Of a stretch of 64,000 nucleotides of DNA, positions 17,464 to 25,557 are shown piece after piece (the first letter of the stretch is position 1; the number at the start of each line of letters is the position of its first letter). The translations under genes and the position numbers were made by a program. Source of the DNA: DASRDS01 sp035570055 (GTDB lineage Bacteria; Gemmatimonadota; Gemmatimonadetes; Gemmatimonadales; Gemmatimonadaceae); NCBI GenBank assembly GCA_035570055.1, contig DATMLM010000073.1:255478-319477 (forward strand). Reading direction: 5' to 3'. The notes beneath the pieces are model-generated. The model was not told the origin of the DNA. It did no database searches and saw only the letters and a list, made by a program, of their open reading frames with translations.

Positions 17464-17978
17464 GTCTTCGATCGTGGCGGCAGAGTCTGCGCGAGCACCT
17501 CGTCCCGCCGCTCGGCGCGCCAAGCGCGGATTCGCTCTCTGACCTCGGGTCGCGCGATCCCAACAATGAGAGCCGCGAGGATGCCGGCATTCGCGGCCCC
17601 GGCGGCGCCGATCGCCAGGGTACCGACGGGCACGCCCTTGGGCATCTGGACGATGGACAGCAGGGCGTCCATACCGTTGAGGGCCGTGGCGGGCACCGGA
17701 ACGCCGAGGACGGGTACGAGCGTTTTCGCCGCCAGCATGCCGGGCAGGTGAGCGGCCCCGCCGGCCCCAGCGATAATTGCCTCCAGTCCGCGGGCCTCCG
17801 CCTGTTCGGCGTACTGGAAGAGCCAGTCAGGCGTGCGGTGTGCCGAGACGACGCGTTCTTCGAATGGGACCCCGAATGTTCTCAGCATCTCGCACGCCGG
17901 CGCCAAGTGTGCGTAGTCGCTTTGGCTGCCCATCACGACGCCGACCACGGGATCTAAAACGTCAGGAATGGGATTCAT
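17460..17978 (-). CDS. purE: N5-carboxyaminoimidazole ribonucleotide mutase
   Basis: 172 aa. VGVVMGSQSDYAHLAPACEMLRTFGVPFEERVVSAHRTPD and IIAGAGGAAHLPGMLAAKTLVPVLGVPVPATALNGMDALLSIVQMPKGVPV are class I PurE signatures with the conserved SAHR catalytic loop. Converts N5-CAIR to CAIR. Translationally coupled to purK (4-bp overlap) and divergent from the HesB-like gene across 50 bp. Confidence 0.97.
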   Translation of the reverse strand: MNPIPDVLDPVVGVVMGSQSDYAHLAPACEMLRTFGVPFEERVVSAHRTPDWLFQYAEQAEARGLEAIIAGAGGAAHLPGMLAAKTLVPVLGVPVPATALNGMDALLSIVQMPKGVPVGTLAIGAAGAANAGILAALIVGIARPEVRERIRAWRAERRDEVLAQTLPPRSKT

Positions 17979-18028
17979 TCGGTGTAAGGAACTAATAGAC
18001 GGCGGAAGACGTAATAGGTCATAACACT

Positions 18029-18376
18029 ATGCAAATCATGCAGCAATTGGGTCTCTCGGTGGGGCTCAGCGCGGCGGGCGGAATGGCGATCCGGCAAGCG
18101 ATGGCCATGGCCGGCATTCCGGCTGAGTCCGGTGGTCTCCGGATCACGGCGCAGCCTCATGAGCACGGGTGCAAGTACCTGTTCTCGATCGAACAAGATG
18201 CGCGTGAGACGGATTACATCGTTAGGCAGCACGGTATAAAAATGTACGTCGATCCATTCTCGGCTGAGCACGTTGACGGGAGTGAGATCGACTTTGCGGA
18301 GACCGAAGAGGGCGCTCGATTCACGTTGACGCCTCCAGATCGGTCGAAGTATCGGAAGGCGCCGCTCGTGGCGTAA
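18029..18376 (+). CDS. HesB/IscA-like protein lacking the C-terminal cysteine pair
   Basis: 115 aa (ATG at 18029 or 18038). The A-type iron-sulfur carrier fold is recognisable: a helix AAGGMAIRQAMAMAGIP, GGLRITAQPHEHGCKYLFSIEQDAR (one Cys, in the place of the first IscA cysteine), then HGIKMYVDPFSAEHVDGSEIDFAETEEGARFTLTPPD. The CGC motif that supplies the other two cluster ligands in IscA/SufA/ErpA is absent and the protein ends instead with KYRKAPLVA. It may be a non-canonical carrier or have lost cluster binding. Confidence 0.7.
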   Translation: MQIMQQLGLSVGLSAAGGMAIRQAMAMAGIPAESGGLRITAQPHEHGCKYLFSIEQDARETDYIVRQHGIKMYVDPFSAEHVDGSEIDFAETEEGARFTLTPPDRSKYRKAPLVA

Positions 18377-18398
18377 CCGCTGGCGCGGGTCAGCGGTT
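18375..18398 (+). terminator. Short hairpin after the HesB-like gene
   Basis: AACCGCTG (18375-18382) pairs with CAGCGGTT (18391-18398) around an 8-nt loop directly at the stop codon. There is no T run, so terminator activity is uncertain. Confidence 0.4.
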
Positions 18399-18461
18399 GA
18401 TGCGACGGGCGGACCCGGAAAGGGGTTCGCCCGCTTCGTTTCTTTGGGGGATAAAGGTAAA

Positions 18462-19394
18462 ATGGCGGTTCAGAAAAAGGGCGCTCGCCGGGCACGGCGC
18501 GCACCGGTAGCGATAGAGGCAGACCAGGGGCACGAGCTGCTCGATCTGTACATCGCGGAGCTGTCGCGCACACCGGTGTTGCACGCCGAGGCGCAGAAGG
18601 AGCTCGCGCGAAAGATGCGGAATACAAAGCTCTCGCAGCCCGAGAAGAACCAGGCGCGCGCGGAGTTGATCAGCGCGAACCTGCGGTTCGCGTTTTCGGT
18701 CGCCAAGCAGTATCAGAATCGCGGGCTGTCGCTCGAGGATCTGGTCGGCGAGGCGAACGCGGGATTGTGTCGCGCCGCGGACAAGTACGATCCGGACGTT
18801 GGCGTGAACTTCATCTCGTACGCCGTGTGGTGGATCAAGCAGGCCTTGCATGCGTCGATCACGACGAAGGGCCGTTCCGTGCGGTTGCCACTTGGCCGCG
18901 CCGGGGACCTCTCGCGTGTCGTCAAGGCGCAGGCAGCGTTGCGCGCGGCGCTTGGCCGCGAGCCGACGCACGATGAGATCGGCCGGGCGTGCAATTTGAG
19001 CCCGGAGATCGCCGAGAGCTTGGTGGCACTCGTTCAACCCGAGCGGTCGCTCGATGAGCCGCTCGAGGCGGGCACCAACTCCCGCGCGGGCGGCAGCCGC
19101 ACACTCGCCAGTGTCATCGGCAACGATGATGATGACGAGGGTCGTTTGCCGGGTCGGCTGGAAGACGAAGATCGTTGGAATGCGTTGCGTTTGGCGTTGG
19201 AGCCTTTGCCGGCTCGCGATCGCCAGGTGCTGGTGCTCTACTACGGTCTCGAGGGCAAGGAGCCGATGACGCTCGAGCAGATCGGATCGATGCTCGGTGT
19301 CACTCGCGAGCGTGTGCGTCAGTTGCGCGATCGCGCGATTGCGGCGCTGCGTTCGGGCCAGGCAACAGAAGTCCTGCGCGACTGGGCAGCGTAA
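18462..19394 (+). CDS. Group 2 sigma-70 family RNA polymerase sigma factor (RpoD/SigA-like, short)
   Basis: 310 aa from the ATG preceded by AAAGGT with 5-base spacing; an in-frame TTG 18 bases upstream is not needed. Region 1.2 (DLYIAELSRTPVLHAEAQKELARKM), region 2 (RFAFSVAKQYQNRGLSLEDLVGEANAGLCRAADKYDPDVGVNFISYAVWWIKQAL), region 3 and region 4 with TLEQIGSMLGVTRERVRQLRDRAIAALR are all present. Region 1.1 and the long non-conserved insert of RpoD are missing, which points to an alternative or group 2 factor rather than the main one. Strong terminator follows. Confidence 0.9.
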   Translation: MAVQKKGARRARRAPVAIEADQGHELLDLYIAELSRTPVLHAEAQKELARKMRNTKLSQPEKNQARAELISANLRFAFSVAKQYQNRGLSLEDLVGEANAGLCRAADKYDPDVGVNFISYAVWWIKQALHASITTKGRSVRLPLGRAGDLSRVVKAQAALRAALGREPTHDEIGRACNLSPEIAESLVALVQPERSLDEPLEAGTNSRAGGSRTLASVIGNDDDDEGRLPGRLEDEDRWNALRLALEPLPARDRQVLVLYYGLEGKEPMTLEQIGSMLGVTRERVRQLRDRAIAALRSGQATEVLRDWAA

Positions 19395-19399
19395 AAAAG

Positions 19400-19433
19400 A
19401 AGGCCGGCTCTGAACACCGAGCCGGCCTTTTTC
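19400..19433 (+). terminator. Rho-independent terminator of the sigma factor gene
   Basis: An 11-bp stem (AAGGCCGGCTC, 19400-19410, with GAGCCGGCCTT, 19419-19429), an 8-nt loop and a T run at 19428-19432. A run of A before the stem makes it potentially bidirectional, so it may also end the large minus-strand operon arriving from the other side. Confidence 0.9.
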
Positions 19434-19639
19434 TATTCCGTGAGCCCGTGATCCTGAATGCGATCGACGGTGTTCTTGCTGTCGATGTCGGGCTCCGCGT
19501 TCGGATCTTCCTCATCCCGCGTCTGCTCTTCCTCGTTCGCCGCGAACGAGGCCCCAGCGAAATCCCGTCCGTGAAGATGAATGACTTTCGGTTCGTCCGG
19601 CTCGGCGTCTTCGTCCGGCCGATGCTCGTGCTCGCTCAT
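19433..19639 (-). CDS. Small acidic protein, last gene of the giant-protein operon
   Basis: 68 aa, about a third Asp/Glu: DEDAEPDEPKVIHLHG and EEEQTRDEEDPNAEPDID. It is the C-terminal part of a longer spurious frame; the ATG at 19639 is fixed by GGGAGGA seven bases upstream, one of the clearest ribosome sites in the window. Sixteen bases separate it from the 571-aa gene stop. No family recognised, no signal peptide or membrane helix. It could be a small chaperone-like or adaptor protein for the large proteins upstream. Confidence 0.75.
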   Translation of the reverse strand: MSEHEHRPDEDAEPDEPKVIHLHGRDFAGASFAANEEEQTRDEEDPNAEPDIDSKNTVDRIQDHGLTE

Positions 19640-19655
19640 ATATCCTCCCATTGAG

Positions 19656-21371
19656 TTACGGTGCCGGAGCCATGTCGCGCACGGCATCAAATCGTAGGCC
19701 AGACCATCCCTCGCCTGTGCCCGGGCCGCTCCGCCGCGCCAGCCATAGTACGGTCGCGCCGCTCGGCGTCCGCGCCCGTCGAAAGTAGCGATCGGTCTCG
19801 AGTCCCGCACGGGGAACGGCCCGATCGTTGACGACGAACGGCTGTCCCGGCTCCAGGATCTTGGCATGCGCGGGGGTCCCCATGGTCCCCCGCCGTAGCA
19901 GCAGCGCACCTTGCGCCGTCGTGACCGGCACGAGCGGAACCCAGTTGTCGGGAGGCGCGATCTCCTCGGTGTAATAGACCTGCGGTCCGCCAGCCGTCGC
20001 CTGCGGCGGCGGTGGTGTATTCGCCGCCTGACGCTGGAGCGCGCTCGCGCGAGCGTCGAGGCCAACGTCCATGTCGCCCTGGAGGGTGTCCTCGATAGCC
20101 CAAGCCATGGCCGCCATGTCGTCGCGCACCCACATCACGGTCTCGAGCGGTTCCGCATCGTCGACGAGCCCGAGCGTTGGCGCCATCAGGAGGAAGTCCG
20201 ATCGCGCGCCGCCGGTGCCGGCGATCGTGAACATCGACCATGGCGGCGCCGTGGGCCTGATGAGCGTGCGCACGCCGAACGTGTCCGTGACGACGAGCGT
20301 GGTGACCCGCGCGACGCTGCCGATCGGCGTCGGAACGGGCACCGAGAACCAGTCGTTGCCGTAGATCAGCGCGAACTCCATCACGAGCAGCTTCGCGAGA
20401 TCCACGCTTTGCGCATCTACCTCGCCGAAGTTGGTGACGCTGTCCTCGAACATCCACCACCGAAGGTCGTGCACGCCACGGAACGTCACGTGATTCGGGA
20501 AGAACGCAAAGTTCACCGGTGTCACGGTCGTGTTGCCATTCGTTGCACCCGGCGCGCCGGTCGCGTTCGTCGCTGTAGCAAGTGAGAACGAGTACCAGTC
20601 GAGACGCCCGCCGGGAAACTCCGGCGCCTCGAGCAGCACATTGTCATTCGGCGCGGGAGAGCCGACCGCGAACTCGTACCGCAGCGGCTGATCTTGCCAG
20701 GCCGAGTCGGCGCTCGGCACCGTGAAGAGACTCTGACGGTAGGCGATGAATGTCGACAATACACCCGGCATACCGGTATTGCTCGCCGCACTTGGCAATG
20801 GCGTCGGCGGCGTCTGGCCGGCAGCGACGGCCGCTGCCGAGACGTAGAGCGCCTCGCCGTCCGTCACGCGCCCCGCCATCAGTGCGCGAAACTGCAGCGC
20901 ATCGGCGGTCGCCAGTACCGGATCTGGCGCCGTTGCAGCGACCGGGAATGCCGTGCGGAACGCCGTGATCACCGTCTCCGGTGATGCGACCCCGCCAATG
21001 CGCACCAGCGACTCGAAGTACATCCCGAGTTGCACCGAGCCGCGCAACGCGAGAACTGGCGACTCCCGCTCGACGTGCGTCTCGAGTGGAACGGTCGAAT
21101 CATACGGCACCGTCGCGGCCGTGCCCGGTCCCGGCCGGTAGGTCGTCAGTGTTTGCTGATTCCCGGCGAACGTTGCCGCCACGGGCGACCCACCGTCACT
21201 GCCGAGGAACTCGCCGACCTGCCATTGCCGCGTCAAGATCCAGAGCGGGTCGCGCACCTGCGCTTGCAGGCTGCGCGAGAGCGTGGCATCGCGCGGCTGC
21301 GGCTCGAGCCGCGTCCACGTGGTGATAGACGGGAAGAGCCTCGTCGCTCTAGCGAGCGATTCCAGTGACAT
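19656..21371 (-). CDS. Large protein of unknown function in the giant-protein operon (571 aa)
   Basis: 571 aa, no signal peptide or membrane segment. The N-terminus carries RSLQAQVRDPLWILTRQWQVGEFLGSDGGSPVAATF, a strongly patterned block that looks conserved; the middle has FFPNHVTFRGVHDLRWWMFEDSVTNFGEV and KLLVMEFALIYGNDWFSVPV; the C-terminal third has DDMAAMAWAIEDTLQG and the beta-rich LLRRGTMGTPAHAKILEPGQPFVVNDRAVPRAG. I recognise no domain with a known function. Its start lies 23 bp inside the 1402-aa gene, so the two are probably coupled. Confidence 0.8.
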   Translation of the reverse strand: MSLESLARATRLFPSITTWTRLEPQPRDATLSRSLQAQVRDPLWILTRQWQVGEFLGSDGGSPVAATFAGNQQTLTTYRPGPGTAATVPYDSTVPLETHVERESPVLALRGSVQLGMYFESLVRIGGVASPETVITAFRTAFPVAATAPDPVLATADALQFRALMAGRVTDGEALYVSAAAVAAGQTPPTPLPSAASNTGMPGVLSTFIAYRQSLFTVPSADSAWQDQPLRYEFAVGSPAPNDNVLLEAPEFPGGRLDWYSFSLATATNATGAPGATNGNTTVTPVNFAFFPNHVTFRGVHDLRWWMFEDSVTNFGEVDAQSVDLAKLLVMEFALIYGNDWFSVPVPTPIGSVARVTTLVVTDTFGVRTLIRPTAPPWSMFTIAGTGGARSDFLLMAPTLGLVDDAEPLETVMWVRDDMAAMAWAIEDTLQGDMDVGLDARASALQRQAANTPPPPQATAGGPQVYYTEEIAPPDNWVPLVPVTTAQGALLLRRGTMGTPAHAKILEPGQPFVVNDRAVPRAGLETDRYFRRARTPSGATVLWLARRSGPGTGEGWSGLRFDAVRDMAPAP

Positions 21372-24300
21372 TCACGTTCCCGGTGAGCGCACCGAGCTGC
21401 ACGGACACGGTCGCGCCGTGGAGGTTCAATGCGAAATAGAGGGCAGGCAAGATCTGGCCGACTTGCTGAATGCTGGCCAGGTCGACCGCGCGGATCTGCG
21501 CCAGCTCGAGCGTCTCCTGCAGAATCGCCACGACGATCCCATCGTCCCACGTGCTCCGATTGTCGGGGCAGACCGCGAGCAACAGCGATTGCGGCGCTCT
21601 CGCATCCGGCTCGTCATAGTGAAACGCGAGCGACGCGCTTTCCTGCGTCGTGGGAATGCGCTCGATCCACTCATCGAGCAAGAGTCCCGCGTACGTCGGA
21701 GCTTTCGTCGGATCACCGGACGCGACGCACGCCAGAGCGACGCGACCCGGGGCTGGCGGATGCGCCGGGTCGATCGGCAGTGCCAACCAACGATCGGGTG
21801 TTGCGGGCGGCAGCTGGCCGAGCACCAACGGTGGCGGGTACAGCGCACCCCCAACGAGCGCCTGCGCGGCACTCAACGCCAGATCGAGCCGACTGATGCC
21901 GGGTCGAATGTGCGTGAGCTGTCTGAGCCACCGCGCGGGTGCCTGCGCATCGCTGGACGTGAGCTGGGCAGACTGCGCGAACGCGCCCTGCACCGTGGGC
22001 GCGCTCGGCGGCGTGAAGTGGGGCAGTACGACGAAATCGGCGCCGAAGATCGTGGCGAAGACACTGTCTGGATCCGCCGTATTGATCGCCGACTTTCTAT
22101 TCAAGAGCGCCGCGATGACGCGTTGTGCCTGAGGCACGAGCGTCGGATCCGCACCCGTCGATGTCGCCGGCACCGCACCATCCACGCCGTAGAAGCTGCA
22201 CGTGAGCAGCGCCGAGCGCAGTGCGTCCGCGGAACCGCCGAGCGCGGTCGTCAACGCCGCGAGGTCGGTCGTCAGGCTGCCGATCGCGGCGGTCGCGCGC
22301 GTGCCCAGGTCACTCGTGTCGACGACGCCACCGCTCGTAGTCGCGTTCTGCTCGGGCGGCGCCAGGTCCTGTGGCTCGAGCGCCCGGGCCGATCCGACCA
22401 ACCGTCGCAGCTGTTCCGCCAGATAGAGCAGGTTCGTGGCCAGCGGTTGCAACACGACCTGCGCGCCATGGGCTCCGGCTGGCAGGGATGCGGCATAGGT
22501 CGCGCGACTCATCAGCTCCGGATTCGAGAGCGCGACGACATCGAGTGGCCCCAGATTGAGATCGCGCAGCGATACGGTTCTCGATTGCGCCGCGCCGCTC
22601 TGATCCGTGTACTGTACGACGCATTGCACGGTCGCCGGATCGGGCAGCACCTGCGACAGCCACGCGTTGAGCCACGGCTCCGCTGCCGCGCGCGGATGGA
22701 CTGGTATGCCACTCCAGGCTGCGGCCACCGTGGGTGGCCCCGCGAGCAAGAGGGCGACGCGATGCGTGAGGTCGGTGCCGCCCCGAGGCGTGTCGACCAC
22801 GCCGGGCATCGGCGGACGCGAACCGCGCGAGATCGCGTCCATGAGCGCCGCGCCTCCATAGTTGCCCCGCACCATCTGAAACACCGACTCGGCGATCGAG
22901 AGGTCGCCCAACGCATCGGCGTAGTCATCGAGCGTCTGCAGAATGGTGATGACGCTGTTCTGATCGGCGCCCGGTCCGGGCAATCCTGTCCCCCACGTAC
23001 TCCCGGTGGGCAGTTGGCCGTTGTCCCACGCCGTGCGCAGTGCCAATCCGTCGACGACGTTCGATGCCGCGATCGTCTCGCTCGGCCCATTCGGCGGCGT
23101 GAGCTTGCCGCCAACGATGGGATACGCGTTCCGGAACGGCTGCACGTACTGATTGAGGCCCGCGTCGTCGAGACCCTCCTCGAACAAGTAGCCGAGCAGC
23201 GCATTCAGACTCTGGCCTTGTTGGACGCCGGCAATGAGCCAGAGCGCCCGGCGCACGCGGTCCGAGGAGAGATCGATCGAGAGGAGATTCGCGTCCGGCG
23301 TCTGCTGGTGCGTCATGTACCCACTGCGGAGCACCGCCGCCACCGCGGCCTGCGTCGCCGACGGTGCAAAGATCGACCCGCCGTTGTCGCTCGGCGGCTC
23401 GAGGGGCACGCTCGCCGTCGTCTCTTTTCGCGCCGCGTCGAGCGCTTGAACGCTCGTCAGCTCCGTGCCCGTGATCGGCACGCGGCCGGTCTCGGGTCGG
23501 ATCTGCTGGACCCACCCGTACGCGCCGACATACGCCGGCGTGCTCTGCGCGTTCTGGCCGGCCCGCGTCCGCTCGAGGAGCGACGTCGCGATCGCCGTCG
23601 CCCAGACATCGAGCCGGTGACTGCACGCGTCCAGTGTCTCCGTCAACAGCCGGTCGAGCTCCGCGGTCGGGCACTGCGCGAGTCGAGTCAGGCTCGCCTT
23701 GAGATCGTTCAACTCGGCGATGCTCGTGGCGGTCGGGAGATATTCACCCCACGAGATCGCCGGATTGGCGACCGACGGGCGCGCCAGAATCTGCCACGGT
23801 GTCACCGCCGTGGAGGCGGCATCCAACCCAATGAGCTCGCCTTCCTGCCACGGCGATGTGGCCGAAGCGAGGTTCGTGTATTCGATCAACAGCGACTGGC
23901 GCAGGATCTTGTACAGGAGCGACGTTGGCTTGGGGCCCGGATAGTTCTCCGCCTGGATGTCGGCGACCGACGCGGTGCGCAGCCAGTCGATGTACGTGCC
24001 CATCTGCCCCGCGCCCAAGTTCGCATCGGCCGCCAAGGTCGCGGTCTCTGACAACGGGACGCCCGAGACGGTGGGGAACGTGACCGGGAAGCTGGAGTTC
24101 GCAAACCCCAGCGTGATCACCCGTGGATCCCATTGCGTGTAGCCGTAGTTGTCGAGGAGCGCGCGCCCGTAGTGGGAGTACGTCTGCCACCATGTGGCTT
24201 GCGACGTCTTGCCCGTGAACCCGAGCAGGTTCCATAGAAAAATGCCGCCGAGCACCGACCGGCCCTGGAACGCCATCGAGCTCGCGTCCATCCCGAGGAC

Positions 24301-25557
24301 GCCCAAGAGATTCTGGTCCGGATCCTGGCCGGGTCCCAAGTGTGGCGCGTTGGCCGAGCTGGCCAGCCAAGTCGGCCACAGCTTCTTGATGAAGCTGACC
24401 AACCCCGTCTCGACGGGTCCCGTCGTGTCGGCCGGCATCGCATAGGCTTGGAGCGACGTCACGGGGAGCACACCGTACGGCGTTCGCCCGACGCGGAACG
24501 CCGGCAACGGCCCGCGCGGGTACGCGTGCGCCAGCACGTAGTCACGCGCTGCCGCGATCTGCGCGGGCGTGAACACGTTGGCCATCATCTGGGTCAAGAA
24601 GTAGCCGAGGGTCGCCGGCCAGAGCGCGCCCAGCATGTCACTGGCGTTCTGCTCGCCGGTGTCATCGGCGCCCGCGATGTGGTCGAACGTCGAGAGCGGG
24701 AGCCCCAAGAGTGTCGCGAACGTGGCGCCGTTGGCAGCCGGGTTCGTGGTCAACGGACCTTGCTGCTCGGTTGCGTAGCTCACCGTCTGGTTCGGATCGC
24801 TGCGACCGTACCCCGATGGGGCGTCCGGCGTGTTGTTCGTGGGCGAACCCTGGGCGATGAACGCCAGCCCATCCGTGTAGTGATGGGCGTCGAGCAGCTC
24901 CGAGAAATCGGTCTGCCGCGCGCGCAGTCCGTATACAATGAGGCGATCGAAGCCTTGCGATTGTTGCGCGGCCGTGATGGGAATCTTGAGGGCCATGCCC
25001 GCCGCGACGGCCGTATTGAAGTCGACCATCCATTTGAGGCCGGCATCAACCGTCGATCCCGCGGGAAACCCGGCGCCGTTCGGCGTCAGGCTGACAGCCA
25101 ATGGTCGCGTGATCGGCGTCCCGCGCGCGACCGTGCTCGTGGTGCCGGCCACGAGGACAACGGTCCACGCATCCGGCAGCATGTCCGCGACCGCGGGTTC
25201 TTCCCAAGACGTCGCGCGGGTCGCGACGGTCGGGAAATTCGGTGTTCCACTGGGTCGTTGACTGACGTTCGTCGGCGTCAGCTCCCGCGCGATCCACGCC
25301 GCGCGCGGGGCGCCATACAGATTCGCCAAGAGTCGCCACGCCGCCAGCGCGTCCCCAGCCCAGGCGCTCGTCCAGTACGTCTTGCCGTCGGCGACTTCCT
25401 GAGTCGTCAGCGCCGTCTCGTGCGCGTTGACGTGAATCTGATCTGGGTAGATGCGAACCCACAGCTCGGACGGCATGAACCGGTACTGGACATGCACCGG
25501 CAAGAGCAGGAGTGGGACCCGGGCACTCAGGCCCGGCGGCTCGGCGACGGCCATCAT
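21349..25557 (-). CDS. Giant protein of unknown function in the operon (1402 aa)
   Basis: 1402 aa from the ATG in an ATGA overlap with the 1005-aa gene stop; the open frame continues 30 residues further but only through the neighbour. The N-terminal block LLLLPVHVQYRFMPSELWVRIYPDQIHVNAHE and the following YWTSAWAGDALAAWRLLANLYGAPRAAWIARELTPTN look like a conserved opening domain. Later blocks include FRVGRTPYGVLPVTSLQAY and a C-terminal LALPIDPAHPPAPGRVALACVASG. No signal peptide, membrane helix or catalytic motif found. Function unknown; the very long plus-strand frames across it are shadows. Confidence 0.85.
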   Translation of the reverse strand: MMAVAEPPGLSARVPLLLLPVHVQYRFMPSELWVRIYPDQIHVNAHETALTTQEVADGKTYWTSAWAGDALAAWRLLANLYGAPRAAWIARELTPTNVSQRPSGTPNFPTVATRATSWEEPAVADMLPDAWTVVLVAGTTSTVARGTPITRPLAVSLTPNGAGFPAGSTVDAGLKWMVDFNTAVAAGMALKIPITAAQQSQGFDRLIVYGLRARQTDFSELLDAHHYTDGLAFIAQGSPTNNTPDAPSGYGRSDPNQTVSYATEQQGPLTTNPAANGATFATLLGLPLSTFDHIAGADDTGEQNASDMLGALWPATLGYFLTQMMANVFTPAQIAAARDYVLAHAYPRGPLPAFRVGRTPYGVLPVTSLQAYAMPADTTGPVETGLVSFIKKLWPTWLASSANAPHLGPGQDPDQNLLGVLGMDASSMAFQGRSVLGGIFLWNLLGFTGKTSQATWWQTYSHYGRALLDNYGYTQWDPRVITLGFANSSFPVTFPTVSGVPLSETATLAADANLGAGQMGTYIDWLRTASVADIQAENYPGPKPTSLLYKILRQSLLIEYTNLASATSPWQEGELIGLDAASTAVTPWQILARPSVANPAISWGEYLPTATSIAELNDLKASLTRLAQCPTAELDRLLTETLDACSHRLDVWATAIATSLLERTRAGQNAQSTPAYVGAYGWVQQIRPETGRVPITGTELTSVQALDAARKETTASVPLEPPSDNGGSIFAPSATQAAVAAVLRSGYMTHQQTPDANLLSIDLSSDRVRRALWLIAGVQQGQSLNALLGYLFEEGLDDAGLNQYVQPFRNAYPIVGGKLTPPNGPSETIAASNVVDGLALRTAWDNGQLPTGSTWGTGLPGPGADQNSVITILQTLDDYADALGDLSIAESVFQMVRGNYGGAALMDAISRGSRPPMPGVVDTPRGGTDLTHRVALLLAGPPTVAAAWSGIPVHPRAAAEPWLNAWLSQVLPDPATVQCVVQYTDQSGAAQSRTVSLRDLNLGPLDVVALSNPELMSRATYAASLPAGAHGAQVVLQPLATNLLYLAEQLRRLVGSARALEPQDLAPPEQNATTSGGVVDTSDLGTRATAAIGSLTTDLAALTTALGGSADALRSALLTCSFYGVDGAVPATSTGADPTLVPQAQRVIAALLNRKSAINTADPDSVFATIFGADFVVLPHFTPPSAPTVQGAFAQSAQLTSSDAQAPARWLRQLTHIRPGISRLDLALSAAQALVGGALYPPPLVLGQLPPATPDRWLALPIDPAHPPAPGRVALACVASGDPTKAPTYAGLLLDEWIERIPTTQESASLAFHYDEPDARAPQSLLLAVCPDNRSTWDDGIVVAILQETLELAQIRAVDLASIQQVGQILPALYFALNLHGATVSVQLGALTGNVNVTGIAR

